NCBI GenBank assembly: GCA_036351675.1
Contig: JAZBPO010000337.1
Location: 1-8,602 of the forward strand
From: JAZBPO01 sp036351675
GTDB lineage: Bacteria > Pseudomonadota > Gammaproteobacteria > Pseudomonadales > Azotimanducaceae
Direction of reading: 5' to 3'
Length of the DNA stretch: 8,602 nucleotides
Within the stretch, counting starts at the first letter, position 1. Each line of letters starts with the position of its first letter. The notes below the pieces were generated by a model. The model saw only the letters and a list, made by a program, of their open reading frames with translations. It searched no databases and was not told where the DNA came from. The position numbers and the translations under genes are program-made. Shown here piece by piece: positions 1 to 5,584 of the stretch.

Positions 1-749
1 GGCCGCTCCTCCACCGGCACCAGGCGCTCGCGCGCTTCGATCTCGCAGGTTTCCGTGCGCGCCTGCCCGCACTCGTGGCCATCGCCGGACCGGCGATGCT
101 CACGAACGTCGCGACGCCCGTCGGCAATGGTTTCGTCACCCGTGCCATGGCGGAACACGGCGAGGCAGCCGTCGCCGGCATGGCGATCGTCTCGCGCCTC
201 GCGCCCATGTCCTTCGCAGTCGTGTTCGCCCTCTCCGGGGCGATCGGCCCGATCATCGGCCAGAACTTCGGTGCCCGGCAGCACGACCGCGTGCAGCAGG
301 CCTTCCTCGAGGGCCTGCGCTTCGCGGGCGGCTACGTGCTGCTGGCGAGCCTGCTGCTGTACCTGCTGCGCGATCCGCTCGCCGTGCTGTTCGAAGCGGA
401 CGGCGTGATGCGCGAGCTGCTGTTCTGGTTCTGCGGCCCGCTCGCGCTGCTGTTCTTCTTCAACGCGGCGATCTTCGTCGCGAATGCCGCCTTCAACAAT
501 CTGGGGCGTCCGCTCTACTCGACCTGGGTGAACTGGGGACGCAACACGCTCGGCACCATCCCCTTCGTGCTCGTCGGCAGCACGCTCATGGGGGCGCCGG
601 GCGTGCTGGTGGGACAGGCGCTGGGAGGTGTGCTGTTCGCCGCGATCGGCGTGTTCGGGGCGCTGCGCGTCATGGCGCGGCAGCGCGAGCTGCGGCCACC
701 GACGCCCGTCGACCTCGAAGCGCTGGGGAAGGGGGGCGCCCGTTCATGA
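1..749 (+). CDS. MATE-family efflux transporter, C-terminal half (partial at window start)
   Basis: The frame is open from the first complete codon at position 3 and ends at TGA 747-749, giving about 248 residues; the true start lies before the window. The product is an inner-membrane antiporter of the MATE family, which exports drugs or cationic compounds using a Na+ or H+ gradient. The visible part holds about six hydrophobic helices, matching the second six-helix bundle of a roughly 450-aa transporter. A family-typical segment, SGAIGPIIGQNFGARQHDR, corresponds to the conserved loop after the second helix of this half; NNLGRP and the helix pair before the basic tail also fit. The tail RVMARQREL is basic and probably cytoplasmic. 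The substrate cannot be told. The gene converges on the leftward cassette and overlaps its last gene by 6 bp at the stop codons. The family call is secure; the subfamily is not. Confidence 0.9.
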   Translation, partial: PLLHRHQALARFDLAGFRARLPALVAIAGPAMLTNVATPVGNGFVTRAMAEHGEAAVAGMAIVSRLAPMSFAVVFALSGAIGPIIGQNFGARQHDRVQQAFLEGLRFAGGYVLLASLLLYLLRDPLAVLFEADGVMRELLFWFCGPLALLFFFNAAIFVANAAFNNLGRPLYSTWVNWGRNTLGTIPFVLVGSTLMGAPGVLVGQALGGVLFAAIGVFGALRVMARQRELRPPTPVDLEALGKGGARS

Positions 750-959
750 TCCCGCAGCGAGGCGCAGCGTGACGCTGGCGAACAACAGCACCGCGCCGAG
801 CAGGCTGTAGCGGCGGCCGCGGCGGAGTTCGGGCGTGGGCTCACGGGCGAGCTCGGCGGTGGTGGGCGCGTCCGCCCGGCGCAGGGGCCACTGCAGCACG
901 AGGCCGCGGACCAGCGACAGGACGGCCAGGGCCAGGAGGACGTTCGCGATCGTCAGCAT
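744..959 (-). CDS. Small two-helix membrane protein, last gene of XRE cassette
   Basis: This 71-aa protein starts at ATG 959-957 and stops at TGA 746-744. The start is chosen because GGAGAGGAA lies about 7 nt upstream and because the longer frame upstream is only the shadow of the XRE gene. Residues about 4-22 (IANVLLALAVLSLVRGLVL) and 51-68 (YSLLGAVLLFASVTLRLA) are hydrophobic enough to span the membrane. They are joined by a charged linker of about 26 residues containing LRRADAPTTAELAREP and an RRGRR patch, suggesting that both ends face the same side. It starts 16 nt after the XRE regulator stop, so the two are probably co-transcribed. I do not recognise the family. It could be a small regulator-associated membrane subunit, but function is unknown. 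Coding is supported by the ribosome site, tight spacing and hydrophobic pattern. Confidence 0.7.
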   Translation of the reverse strand: MLTIANVLLALAVLSLVRGLVLQWPLRRADAPTTAELAREPTPELRRGRRYSLLGAVLLFASVTLRLAAGS

Positions 960-975
960 GCGGGATTCCTCTCCA

Positions 976-1209
976 TCAGTCTGCGAGCCAGAAGGCTTCC
1001 GTGAGCGATACGTCCAGCGCCCGAGCGATGCGGAAGGCCACCTCGAGGGACGGCGAGTACTTGTTGCGCTCGATGGCGATGATGGTCTGCCGTGAGACGC
1101 CGACGGCATCCGCGAGGGCCTGCTGCGTCATGCCGCCGCGGAGCTCTCGCAGCGCGCGAAGGTCGTTGCCGAGGCTGCTCGCCTTCCCGACCACGAACTC
1201 AGAACCCAC
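976..1209 (-). CDS. XRE-family helix-turn-helix transcriptional regulator (short, single domain)
   Basis: The 77-aa product is almost entirely a Cro/CI-type DNA-binding domain. Helices 2 and 3 are TQQALADAVG and SRQTIIAIERN (residues about 28-48), followed by the family-typical NKYSPSLEVAFRIARALDVSLTEAFW. This pattern matches small stand-alone regulators of the YgzD/YozG type (about 65-70 aa), which often sit beside genes for small membrane proteins. The start taken is GTG 1209-1207, which overlaps the upstream membrane-protein stop by 11 bp. A second GTG at 1194-1192 would give a 72-aa protein closer to the usual length. Neither has a clear Shine-Dalgarno sequence, so translational coupling to the upstream gene is likely. 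There is no ligand-binding domain, so any signal must come from partners, plausibly the flanking membrane proteins. Its probable target is the repeat array at 1657-1716 (inference). Confidence 0.88.
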   Translation of the reverse strand: MGSEFVVGKASSLGNDLRALRELRGGMTQQALADAVGVSRQTIIAIERNKYSPSLEVAFRIARALDVSLTEAFWLAD

Positions 1210-1642
1210 GCCGGTAGAGCCAGAGTTCGAAGCCGCGAGCTGCCAGTTCCGCCGCGACGAGTACGGCGAGGAGCAGGTTTCCGATCAGGAAGAGATCGAC
1301 ACGCTCCGGCGCGAACAGGCTACCGAAGGCGATGTGGCCGATCACGGTGATGACGCCGATCTCGAGGAGCCGTCTCTGCAGCGCCGAGCCGCGCAGCCGA
1401 ACGCCCTGATCCCGCTCGTCGTCGGTCTCGACGTCGCCGCGAGCGGCCATGACGGCATGGTAGCCGGCCTCGATCACTATCAGCAGGATGACGGCGATGA
1501 TGGCGACCACGGCGATGTCGCCCACGTCCCGATTGCCGCTGGCCAGCATCGCGCGCACTTCCTCGAAGTAGAAGGTCGCGGTCAGAACCTGCGCCAGGAT
1601 GGTGGCGACGAGCGACTTCTCGTTGAAGCTCCAGTCGTTCAT
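1199..1642 (-). CDS. Four-helix membrane protein, first gene of XRE cassette
   Basis: This 147-aa integral membrane protein starts at ATG 1642-1640 and stops at TGA 1201-1199. Likely spans are residues about 11-27, 43-63, 93-112 and 117-135. Between spans 2 and 3 lies an acidic cytoplasmic-looking stretch with DDERD (residues 74-78), followed by RLRGSALQRR, and the protein ends in LYRRGF. An N-terminal EKS, a central DERD and a C-terminal YRRG recall an uncharacterised proteobacterial membrane family commonly found next to small XRE regulators; this is from memory and I give no family number. An alternative ATG at 1675-1673 would add 11 residues (MSKILYIGCPA) but lies inside the operator repeats, so the shorter form is preferred. 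No clear Shine-Dalgarno sequence is visible for either start. Function is unknown. A sensor or anti-regulator role is an inference from context only. Confidence 0.78.
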   Translation of the reverse strand: MNDWSFNEKSLVATILAQVLTATFYFEEVRAMLASGNRDVGDIAVVAIIAVILLIVIEAGYHAVMAARGDVETDDERDQGVRLRGSALQRRLLEIGVITVIGHIAFGSLFAPERVDLFLIGNLLLAVLVAAELAARGFELWLYRRGF

Positions 1643-1671
1643 GGCGGGACACCCGATGTACAAGATTTTTG

Positions 1672-1699
1672 ACATGTGTACAGAATCTTCGACACATGT
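1672..1699. promoter_or_regulatory. Perfect 8-bp inverted repeat nested in the repeat array
   Basis: ACATGTGT at 1672-1679 and ACACATGT at 1692-1699 are exact reverse complements separated by 12 bp. They straddle the junctions between units 1/2 and 2/3 of the 20-bp repeats. A dyad of 28 bp total suits a dimeric or tetrameric helix-turn-helix protein. It may be the primary operator, with the direct repeats arising from overlapping half-sites. Confidence 0.6.
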
Positions 1700-1703
1700 A
1701 CAA
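1675..1703 (-). promoter_or_regulatory. Possible weak promoter for the leftward XRE cassette
   Basis: On the minus strand TTGTAC (1703-1698) and TACACA (1680-1675) are spaced 17 bp. Each matches the sigma-70 hexamer consensus at only 3 of 6 positions. If real, transcription would begin near 1668, about 26 nt before the ATG at 1642. Both elements would then lie inside the repeat array, so a protein bound there would block polymerase. The call rests mainly on position and spacing. Confidence 0.25.
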
Positions 1704-1738
1704 CATCTTCGACATCGATCGTTCCCCGATCGCGTAGC

Positions 1739-1757
1739 GCCGCCTTGAAACGGCGGC
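1739..1757. repeat. Inverted repeat with the heat-shock -35 box in its loop
   Basis: GCCGCC (1739-1744) and GGCGGC (1752-1757) are perfect reverse complements flanking TTGAAAC. The left arm ends in the first C of the CTTGAAA promoter box. In DNA this could be a protein-binding dyad. In RNA it would form a hairpin only in transcripts starting upstream of the heat-shock promoter. It may be chance in G+C-rich DNA. Confidence 0.45.
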
Positions 1758-1772
1758 CGGTCGACCCCACTC
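1744..1772 (+). promoter_or_regulatory. Sigma-32 (heat-shock) type promoter of htpG
   Basis: CTTGAAA at 1744-1750 is an exact match to the heat-shock sigma factor -35 element. CCCCACTC at 1765-1772 matches the -10 consensus CCCCATNT except at two T positions. The 14-bp spacing is typical. The predicted start is near 1778-1780, giving a leader of about 20 nt that includes the ribosome site at 1789-1794. htpG is a classic RpoH regulon member in enterobacteria, which supports the call. Confidence 0.75.
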
Positions 1773-1782
1773 GCTGGCGAGT
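1769..1782. repeat. Inverted repeat over the predicted htpG transcription start
   Basis: ACTCGC (1769-1774) and GCGAGT (1777-1782) are perfect reverse complements with a 2-bp gap. The dyad overlaps the 3' half of the -10 element and the predicted start near 1778. This is the usual place for a repressor site, but no matching regulator is visible in the window, and a 6-bp arm can arise by chance. Confidence 0.35.
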
Positions 1783-1788
1783 CTTCCG

Positions 1789-1794
1789 AGGAGG
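1789..1794 (+). promoter_or_regulatory. Ribosome binding site fixing the htpG start
   Basis: AGGAGG lies 5 nt before ATG 1800 and is a full Shine-Dalgarno match. It settles the start codon and implies strong translation initiation, as expected for an abundant chaperone. Confidence 0.85.
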
Positions 1795-1799
1795 AACCC

Positions 1800-3749
1800 A
1801 TGACTGCCGACACCGCCGAACGCAACGACGCGACGGGCCGCGAGGAGAAGGTCACGCTCGGTTTCGAGACCGAGGCGAAGCAGCTGCTGAAGCTGATGAT
1901 CCACTCGCTGTACTCGAACCGGGAGGTCTTCCTGCGGGAACTCGTCTCGAATGCCTCCGACGCGACGGACAAGCTGCGCTTCGAGGCCCTCGCCCGGCCC
2001 GAGCTGCTCGAGGAGGATCCGGAGCTGCACATCCGTATCGAGCTCGACGCCGAGGCCCGGGAACTGCGCATCACCGACAACGGCATCGGCATGAGCCGCG
2101 AGGAACTGATCGAGAACCTCGGCACGATCGCCCGGTCCGGTACCGCGCGGTTCCTCGAGCAACTGACCGGTGACCAGAAGAAGGACGCGCAGCTCATCGG
2201 CCAGTTCGGTGTCGGCTTCTACTCGTCCTTCATCGTCGCCGATCGCGTCTCCGTCGAGACACGGCGTGCGGGGGCGCCGGCCGGCGAGGGCTGGTGCTGG
2301 AGCTCGACCGGCGAGGCCGACTACGACCTCGAGCCGATCGAGCGCGCCGAGCGTGGCAGCACCGTGGTCCTGCATCTCAAGTCCGATGCGAGCGAGTTCC
2401 TCGAGCCCTTCCGTCTGCGCTCGGTGATCAAGAAGTACGCGGACCACATCGCGATCCCCGTGCAGCTGGCGAAGGAGGCGCCGGCGGTCGAGGAGGGCGA
2501 CGAGGACGACGCCGCGCCGGCCGTGGAGTTCGAGACCGTCAACGACGCGCGGGCGCTCTGGACCCGTCCGCGCAAGGACGTCTCGGACGAGGAGTACACG
2601 GAGTTCTACCACCACGTCTCGCACGACTTCGAGGATCCGATCACCTGGTCCCACAACCGGGTCGAAGGCAAGTACGAGTACACCTCGCTCCTGTACGTGC
2701 CGAAGCGTGCGCCCTTCGATCTCTACAATCGCGAGTCTCCCAGGGGCCTGAAGCTCTACGTGAAGCGCGTCTTCATCATGGACGACGCCGAGCAGTTCCT
2801 GCCCCTGTACCTGCGCTTCGTGCGGGGCGTGGTCGACTCCGCGGACCTGCCGCTGAACGTCTCGCGCGAGATCCTGCAGCAGGACGAGCGCGTCGATTCG
2901 ATCCGGGGTGCGCTCACCAAGCGCGTGCTCGACATGCTGGAGAAGCTCGCGAAGGACGACGCCGAGGTCTATCAGGGTTTCTGGGACGAACTCGGTCAGG
3001 TGCTGAAGGAAGGCCCGGCCGAGGACTTCGCCAACCGCGAGCGCATCGCGGGGCTGCTGCGCTTCGCGAGCACGCACAGCGGCGAGGCGAAGCAGGATCA
3101 GTCCCTCGCCGCCTACGTCGAGCGCATGAAGGCGGGGCAGAAGGAGATCTGGTACGTCACCGGCGACAGCTTCGCTGCCGCCAAGGGCTCTCCGCACCTG
3201 GAGCTGTTCCGCAAGCACGGCATCGAGGTCCTCCTGCTCACGGATCGTCTCGACGAGTGGCTCATGAGTCAGCTGCGCGAGTTCGACGGCAAGGAGCTCA
3301 AGGACGTCGCGCGCGGCGAGCTCGACCTCGCGGCGCTCGGCATCGAGGAGGAGCCGGAGGCGGAGCAGGGCGAGGAGGCGCAGAAGGAGTCCGAAGGCGC
3401 CGTGGCGCGCATCAGGGAGGCGCTCGGCGAGCGGGTGGATGAAGTCCGCACGACGCGCCGCCTGACCGAGTCGCCGGCCTGCCTGGTGGTGCGTGACGAC
3501 GATCTCGGCCCGCAGATGCGCAAACTGTTGCAGGATGCGGGACAGGACGTGCCGGAGATGAAGCCGATCCTCGAGATCAACCCGCAGCACGTGCTGGTCC
3601 GCCGCCTCGCGGCGGAGGCCGACGACGCCCGCGCGGCGGATCTCGCGGAGGTCCTGCTCGCGCAGGCGCAGCTCGCGGAAGGCGAGGCTCTGGAGGACCC
3701 GGCGGCCTATGTGGCGCGTATCAACCGCCTGCTCGCCGAGCTGAACTGA
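1800..3749 (+). CDS. htpG: Chaperone protein HtpG (bacterial Hsp90)
   Basis: This 649-aa cytosolic ATP-dependent chaperone acts as a homodimer that remodels client proteins, often together with DnaK. The N-terminal GHKL ATPase is complete: RELVSNASDA with the catalytic-type Glu47 and Mg-binding Asn51, ITDNGIGM (Asp93, Gly95, Gly97), GTIARSGT (108-115, lid) and GQFGVGFYSSF (134-144). The middle domain carries LPLNVSREILQQ with Arg356, equivalent to the Arg that contacts ATP phosphate. The C-terminal dimerisation domain includes TRRLTESPACLVV, INPQHVLVRRL and a terminal INRLLAELN. Length is about 25 aa above E. coli HtpG (624 aa), owing to a longer N-terminus and two acidic inserts: residues about 227-243 at the usual charged-linker position, and 516-532 at the start of the C-terminal domain. 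It has a sigma-32-like promoter and a strong ribosome site, and is followed after 46 bp by gpsA. Confidence 0.98.
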   Translation: MTADTAERNDATGREEKVTLGFETEAKQLLKLMIHSLYSNREVFLRELVSNASDATDKLRFEALARPELLEEDPELHIRIELDAEARELRITDNGIGMSREELIENLGTIARSGTARFLEQLTGDQKKDAQLIGQFGVGFYSSFIVADRVSVETRRAGAPAGEGWCWSSTGEADYDLEPIERAERGSTVVLHLKSDASEFLEPFRLRSVIKKYADHIAIPVQLAKEAPAVEEGDEDDAAPAVEFETVNDARALWTRPRKDVSDEEYTEFYHHVSHDFEDPITWSHNRVEGKYEYTSLLYVPKRAPFDLYNRESPRGLKLYVKRVFIMDDAEQFLPLYLRFVRGVVDSADLPLNVSREILQQDERVDSIRGALTKRVLDMLEKLAKDDAEVYQGFWDELGQVLKEGPAEDFANRERIAGLLRFASTHSGEAKQDQSLAAYVERMKAGQKEIWYVTGDSFAAAKGSPHLELFRKHGIEVLLLTDRLDEWLMSQLREFDGKELKDVARGELDLAALGIEEEPEAEQGEEAQKESEGAVARIREALGERVDEVRTTRRLTESPACLVVRDDDLGPQMRKLLQDAGQDVPEMKPILEINPQHVLVRRLAAEADDARAADLAEVLLAQAQLAEGEALEDPAAYVARINRLLAELN

Positions 3750-3795
3750 GGCACGATCGGGCGTCGGAACGAACCAGCGCCCGGCGGGAGGGGAC

Positions 3796-4851
3796 ATGAG
3801 CGAGGCCGGCGCGGCGCCCTGCCGCGTGGCGGTGATCGGCGCCGGCAACTTCGGCACCGTCATCGCCAACATCGTCGCCGCCCGGGGCCACCGCGTGGAC
3901 CTCTGGCTCCGCGATGCGGAGCGCGCCGCGGAGATGGCGCGCCTGCGCGAGAACCGGCGCTATCTCCCGGGCCACGCGCTGCGCGACGGCGTGCGGCCGG
4001 TGACGGATCTCGAGGCGGCCGTCGCCGACGCGGCGCTCGTGTTCGTGGCGATTCCGAGCGCGTCCTTCGAGGAGGTGGCGGCGGGCATCGCTCCCCACCT
4101 CTCACCGGGGACCTTTCTCCTCAGCACCACGAAGGGGCTGGTGCCCGCCGCGGATGCCGCGGATGGTGCGTTCCTCACCATGAGCGATCTGCTCGCGCGG
4201 CATTGCCCGGCGGCGCGGATCGGCGTGCTCTCGGGTCCCAACATCGCCGAGGAGATCGCCTCCGGCAGCTTCACGGGAACGGTCGTGGCGTCACCTGATG
4301 CCGCCCTGCGCGACTTCGTGCAGGCGACGGTCCACTCACGTTCCTTCCGCGTCTACTCGAACCCCGACATGCAGGGCGTGGAGCTGGCCGGTGCCCTGAA
4401 GAACATCTACGCCATCGCGGCCGGCATGGCCGCCGCCCTCGGCGCCGGCCAGAACACGTCGGCCATGCTCGTGACGCGTGGTCTCGGCGAGATGAGCCGT
4501 CTCGCCGCACGCCTCGGCGCCGACCCCATGACCTTCCTCGGCCTCGCCGGCGTCGGCGACCTGATGGTGACCTGCAGCTCGCCCCTGTCGCGGAACTTCA
4601 GCCTCGGGCGGGCCGTCGGCGAGGGGCGCAGCCTCGAGGCGGCGCAGCAGGCGCTCGGGCGCCTCGCCGAGGGCGTGAACACCATCGCCGTCGTCCATCG
4701 CCGCGCGCAGGCTCTCGGCGTGGACATGCCGATCGTTCAGGGGTTGCACGAGATCCTCTTCGAGGGGCGTCCACTCGCCGAGGTGCTCATCCGTCTCATG
4801 CTCGCGGAGCAGCGCCACGACGTGGAGTTCGTCGAGGGGAACCGGGCCTGA
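3796..4851 (+). CDS. gpsA: NAD(P)-dependent glycerol-3-phosphate dehydrogenase
   Basis: This 351-aa cytosolic enzyme reduces dihydroxyacetone phosphate to sn-glycerol 3-phosphate, the backbone for phospholipid synthesis. The N-terminal Rossmann fold starts VAVIGAGNFG (Gly15, Gly17, Gly20), followed by the family motifs RYLPG (55-59), TKGL (112-115) and LSGPNIAEEIA (145-155). The C-terminal helical domain begins with ELAGALKNIYAIAAG, whose Lys202 is the conserved catalytic lysine, and contains GLAGVGDLMVTCSSPLSRN (249-267). The length is close to E. coli GpsA (339 aa). ATG 3796 is supported by GGGAGGGG ending 2 nt before it; a slightly further G-rich stretch gives normal spacing. The conserved segment before TRGL reads GQNTSAML rather than the ANARTAL seen in E. 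coli, a mild variation. The gene is 46 bp after htpG and 2 nt before the sixA-like gene, so it heads the tight cluster. Confidence 0.97.
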   Translation: MSEAGAAPCRVAVIGAGNFGTVIANIVAARGHRVDLWLRDAERAAEMARLRENRRYLPGHALRDGVRPVTDLEAAVADAALVFVAIPSASFEEVAAGIAPHLSPGTFLLSTTKGLVPAADAADGAFLTMSDLLARHCPAARIGVLSGPNIAEEIASGSFTGTVVASPDAALRDFVQATVHSRSFRVYSNPDMQGVELAGALKNIYAIAAGMAAALGAGQNTSAMLVTRGLGEMSRLAARLGADPMTFLGLAGVGDLMVTCSSPLSRNFSLGRAVGEGRSLEAAQQALGRLAEGVNTIAVVHRRAQALGVDMPIVQGLHEILFEGRPLAEVLIRLMLAEQRHDVEFVEGNRA

Positions 4852-4853
4852 GC

Positions 4854-5285
4854 ATGCGCCTGTTGCTGATGCGTCACGGCCATGCGGAGTCCCGGGATCA
4901 CGATCCAGCGCTCGCGGCGCACGGCGTCGCGGCGGTACGCGCCACGCTCGAGCGGCCCTGGCCGGCGCCCGCGCTGCTCGTGCACTCGCCGCTGCTGCGC
5001 GCCCGGCAGACCGCCGCGCTCTGCGCCGAGCGCTGGCCCGCCGCACGGCGTCTCGAGGACGCCGCCTTCGTGCCGGGACACCATGCAGACGCGGCGGGTC
5101 CGCGCCTGCTCGAACTCGCCGCCGGCTGCGGCATGGTCCTGCTCGTCTCGCACCTGCCGCTGTTGCCGGCTCTGTGCGACTGGCTCTGCGACGAAAGGCT
5201 GGATTTCGAGCCCGCCGACGCCGTGCTCCTCGAGGCCGAAGACGACGTCGCCTGGCAGGGCGCCTTCACCCGGGTCGTGACGTGA
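4854..5285 (+). CDS. sixA: SixA-like phosphohistidine phosphatase (histidine phosphatase family)
   Basis: This 143-aa protein of the histidine (phosphoglycerate mutase-like) phosphatase superfamily is cytosolic. The phospho-acceptor motif MRHGHAE (Arg7-His8-Gly9) is at the N-terminus. HSPLLRARQTA (44-54) supplies the second phosphate-binding arginine, and VSHLPLL places the second catalytic His at residue 100. The compact size, close to E. coli SixA (161 aa), and the PALAAHG segment favour SixA over larger mutases. In E. coli, SixA removes phosphate from histidines on the ArcB HPt domain and on the nitrogen-PTS protein NPr; neither partner is in this window, so the physiological target here is open. 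ATG 4854 is only 2 nt after the gpsA stop, and the stop overlaps the next start as GTGA (5282-5285). It could instead be a general small-molecule phosphatase of the same fold. Confidence 0.87.
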   Translation: MRLLLMRHGHAESRDHDPALAAHGVAAVRATLERPWPAPALLVHSPLLRARQTAALCAERWPAARRLEDAAFVPGHHADAAGPRLLELAAGCGMVLLVSHLPLLPALCDWLCDERLDFEPADAVLLEAEDDVAWQGAFTRVVT

Positions 5286-5584
5286 GCGAAGCGGAGTCCT
5301 CGGGCTGGCAGCTCTATCTCGTGCGTACCGGCTCCGGCACGCTGTACACGGGCATCAGCACCGATCCCGAACGCCGCCTCCGTGAGCACTCCGGCAGTTC
5401 GCGTGGGGCCCGCGCGCTGCGCGGTCGTGGTCCGCTGAAGATCGTGTTCCGGATGCCGGCGCGCGATCGCAGCGAGGCGTCGCGCCTGGAAGCGGCGGTG
5501 AAGCGCCTGGACCGGCGCGCCAAGGAGGCCCTCGTCGCGGGCCGCATCGATCCCGGGACCCTGGTCGAGGAGCGCGATTCATGA
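5282..5584 (+). CDS. GIY-YIG nuclease-fold protein, UPF0213/YhbQ type
   Basis: This 100-aa protein consists of one GIY-YIG domain. The defining motifs are WQLYLVRTGSGTLYTGIST (residues 9-27; the GIY and YIG equivalents are LYL and YTG), then DPERRLREH with the catalytic-type Arg32 and His36, and SEASRLEAAVKRL with the metal-binding-type Glu70. The order and spacing match the YhbQ/UPF0213 family, small proteins linked to DNA or RNA cleavage whose role is poorly defined. Start is GTG 5282, overlapping the sixA-like stop by 4 nt. An upstream in-frame start at 5174 was rejected because it adds only an Arg-rich out-of-frame reading of the phosphatase gene. The stop overlaps the prmB start as ATGA (5581-5584). 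The family's usual GAKYTRxRRP segment reads GARALRGRGP, losing a tyrosine. Confidence 0.9.
   Translation: MSEAESSGWQLYLVRTGSGTLYTGISTDPERRLREHSGSSRGARALRGRGPLKIVFRMPARDRSEASRLEAAVKRLDRRAKEALVAGRIDPGTLVEERDS

Larger units (their letters stand above)
1657..1716. repeat. Three tandem 20-bp direct repeats, candidate operator
   Basis: Units begin at 1657, 1677 and 1697 with an exact 20-bp period. Each starts TGTACA, has conserved AT and TT within the next eight bases, and carries GACA at unit positions 15-18, so each also reads TGT-N12-ACA. Units 2 and 3 agree at 16 of 20 positions, units 1 and 3 at 16, and units 1 and 2 at 14. A 20-bp period is close to two helical turns, placing the units on nearly the same DNA face. 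The array lies between the leftward cassette (starting at 1642) and the htpG promoter (from 1744). It is most simply an operator for the adjacent XRE regulator; the assignment is inference. No fourth copy is seen on either side. Confidence 0.85.

Noticed and set aside
1669..1674. A perfect TTGACA -35 hexamer on the plus strand upstream of htpG
   Set aside because: No TATAAT-like hexamer lies 16-18 bp downstream, and the match arises from the GACA part of the first repeat unit. It is better explained as part of the operator.
1657..1716. The three tandem repeats as a small CRISPR array
   Set aside because: The units are contiguous 20-mers with no unique spacers and no cas genes nearby; the position in a divergent promoter region fits an operator.
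1643..2197. N-terminal extension of the four-helix membrane protein up to position 2197
   Set aside because: The extension would be Ser/Arg-rich antisense of htpG and would translate through the operator repeats. ATG 1642 begins just before the hydrophobic, family-like sequence.
2294..3442. A 382-codon plus-strand frame inside htpG
   Set aside because: It is a +1 shadow of htpG with Arg/Gly/Ala-rich composition and no domain; HtpG motifs are continuous in the main frame.
3758..3783. CGGGCG/CGCCCG inverted repeat between htpG and gpsA as a terminator
   Set aside because: It has a six-pair stem with a 14-nt loop and no T-tract, and it abuts the gpsA ribosome site. This is weak evidence in G+C-rich DNA.
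1320..3872. An 850-codon open frame on the minus strand, antisense to htpG
   Set aside because: It has low-complexity Arg/Leu/Glu/Val/Asp composition typical of G+C-rich antisense frames, crosses both the cassette gene and the regulatory region, and lies opposite an unmistakable htpG.
5174..5281. Longer N-terminus for the GIY-YIG protein
   Set aside because: The 36 extra residues are an Arg-rich out-of-frame reading of the phosphatase gene, while GTG 5282 gives the family length and a normal 4-bp overlap.
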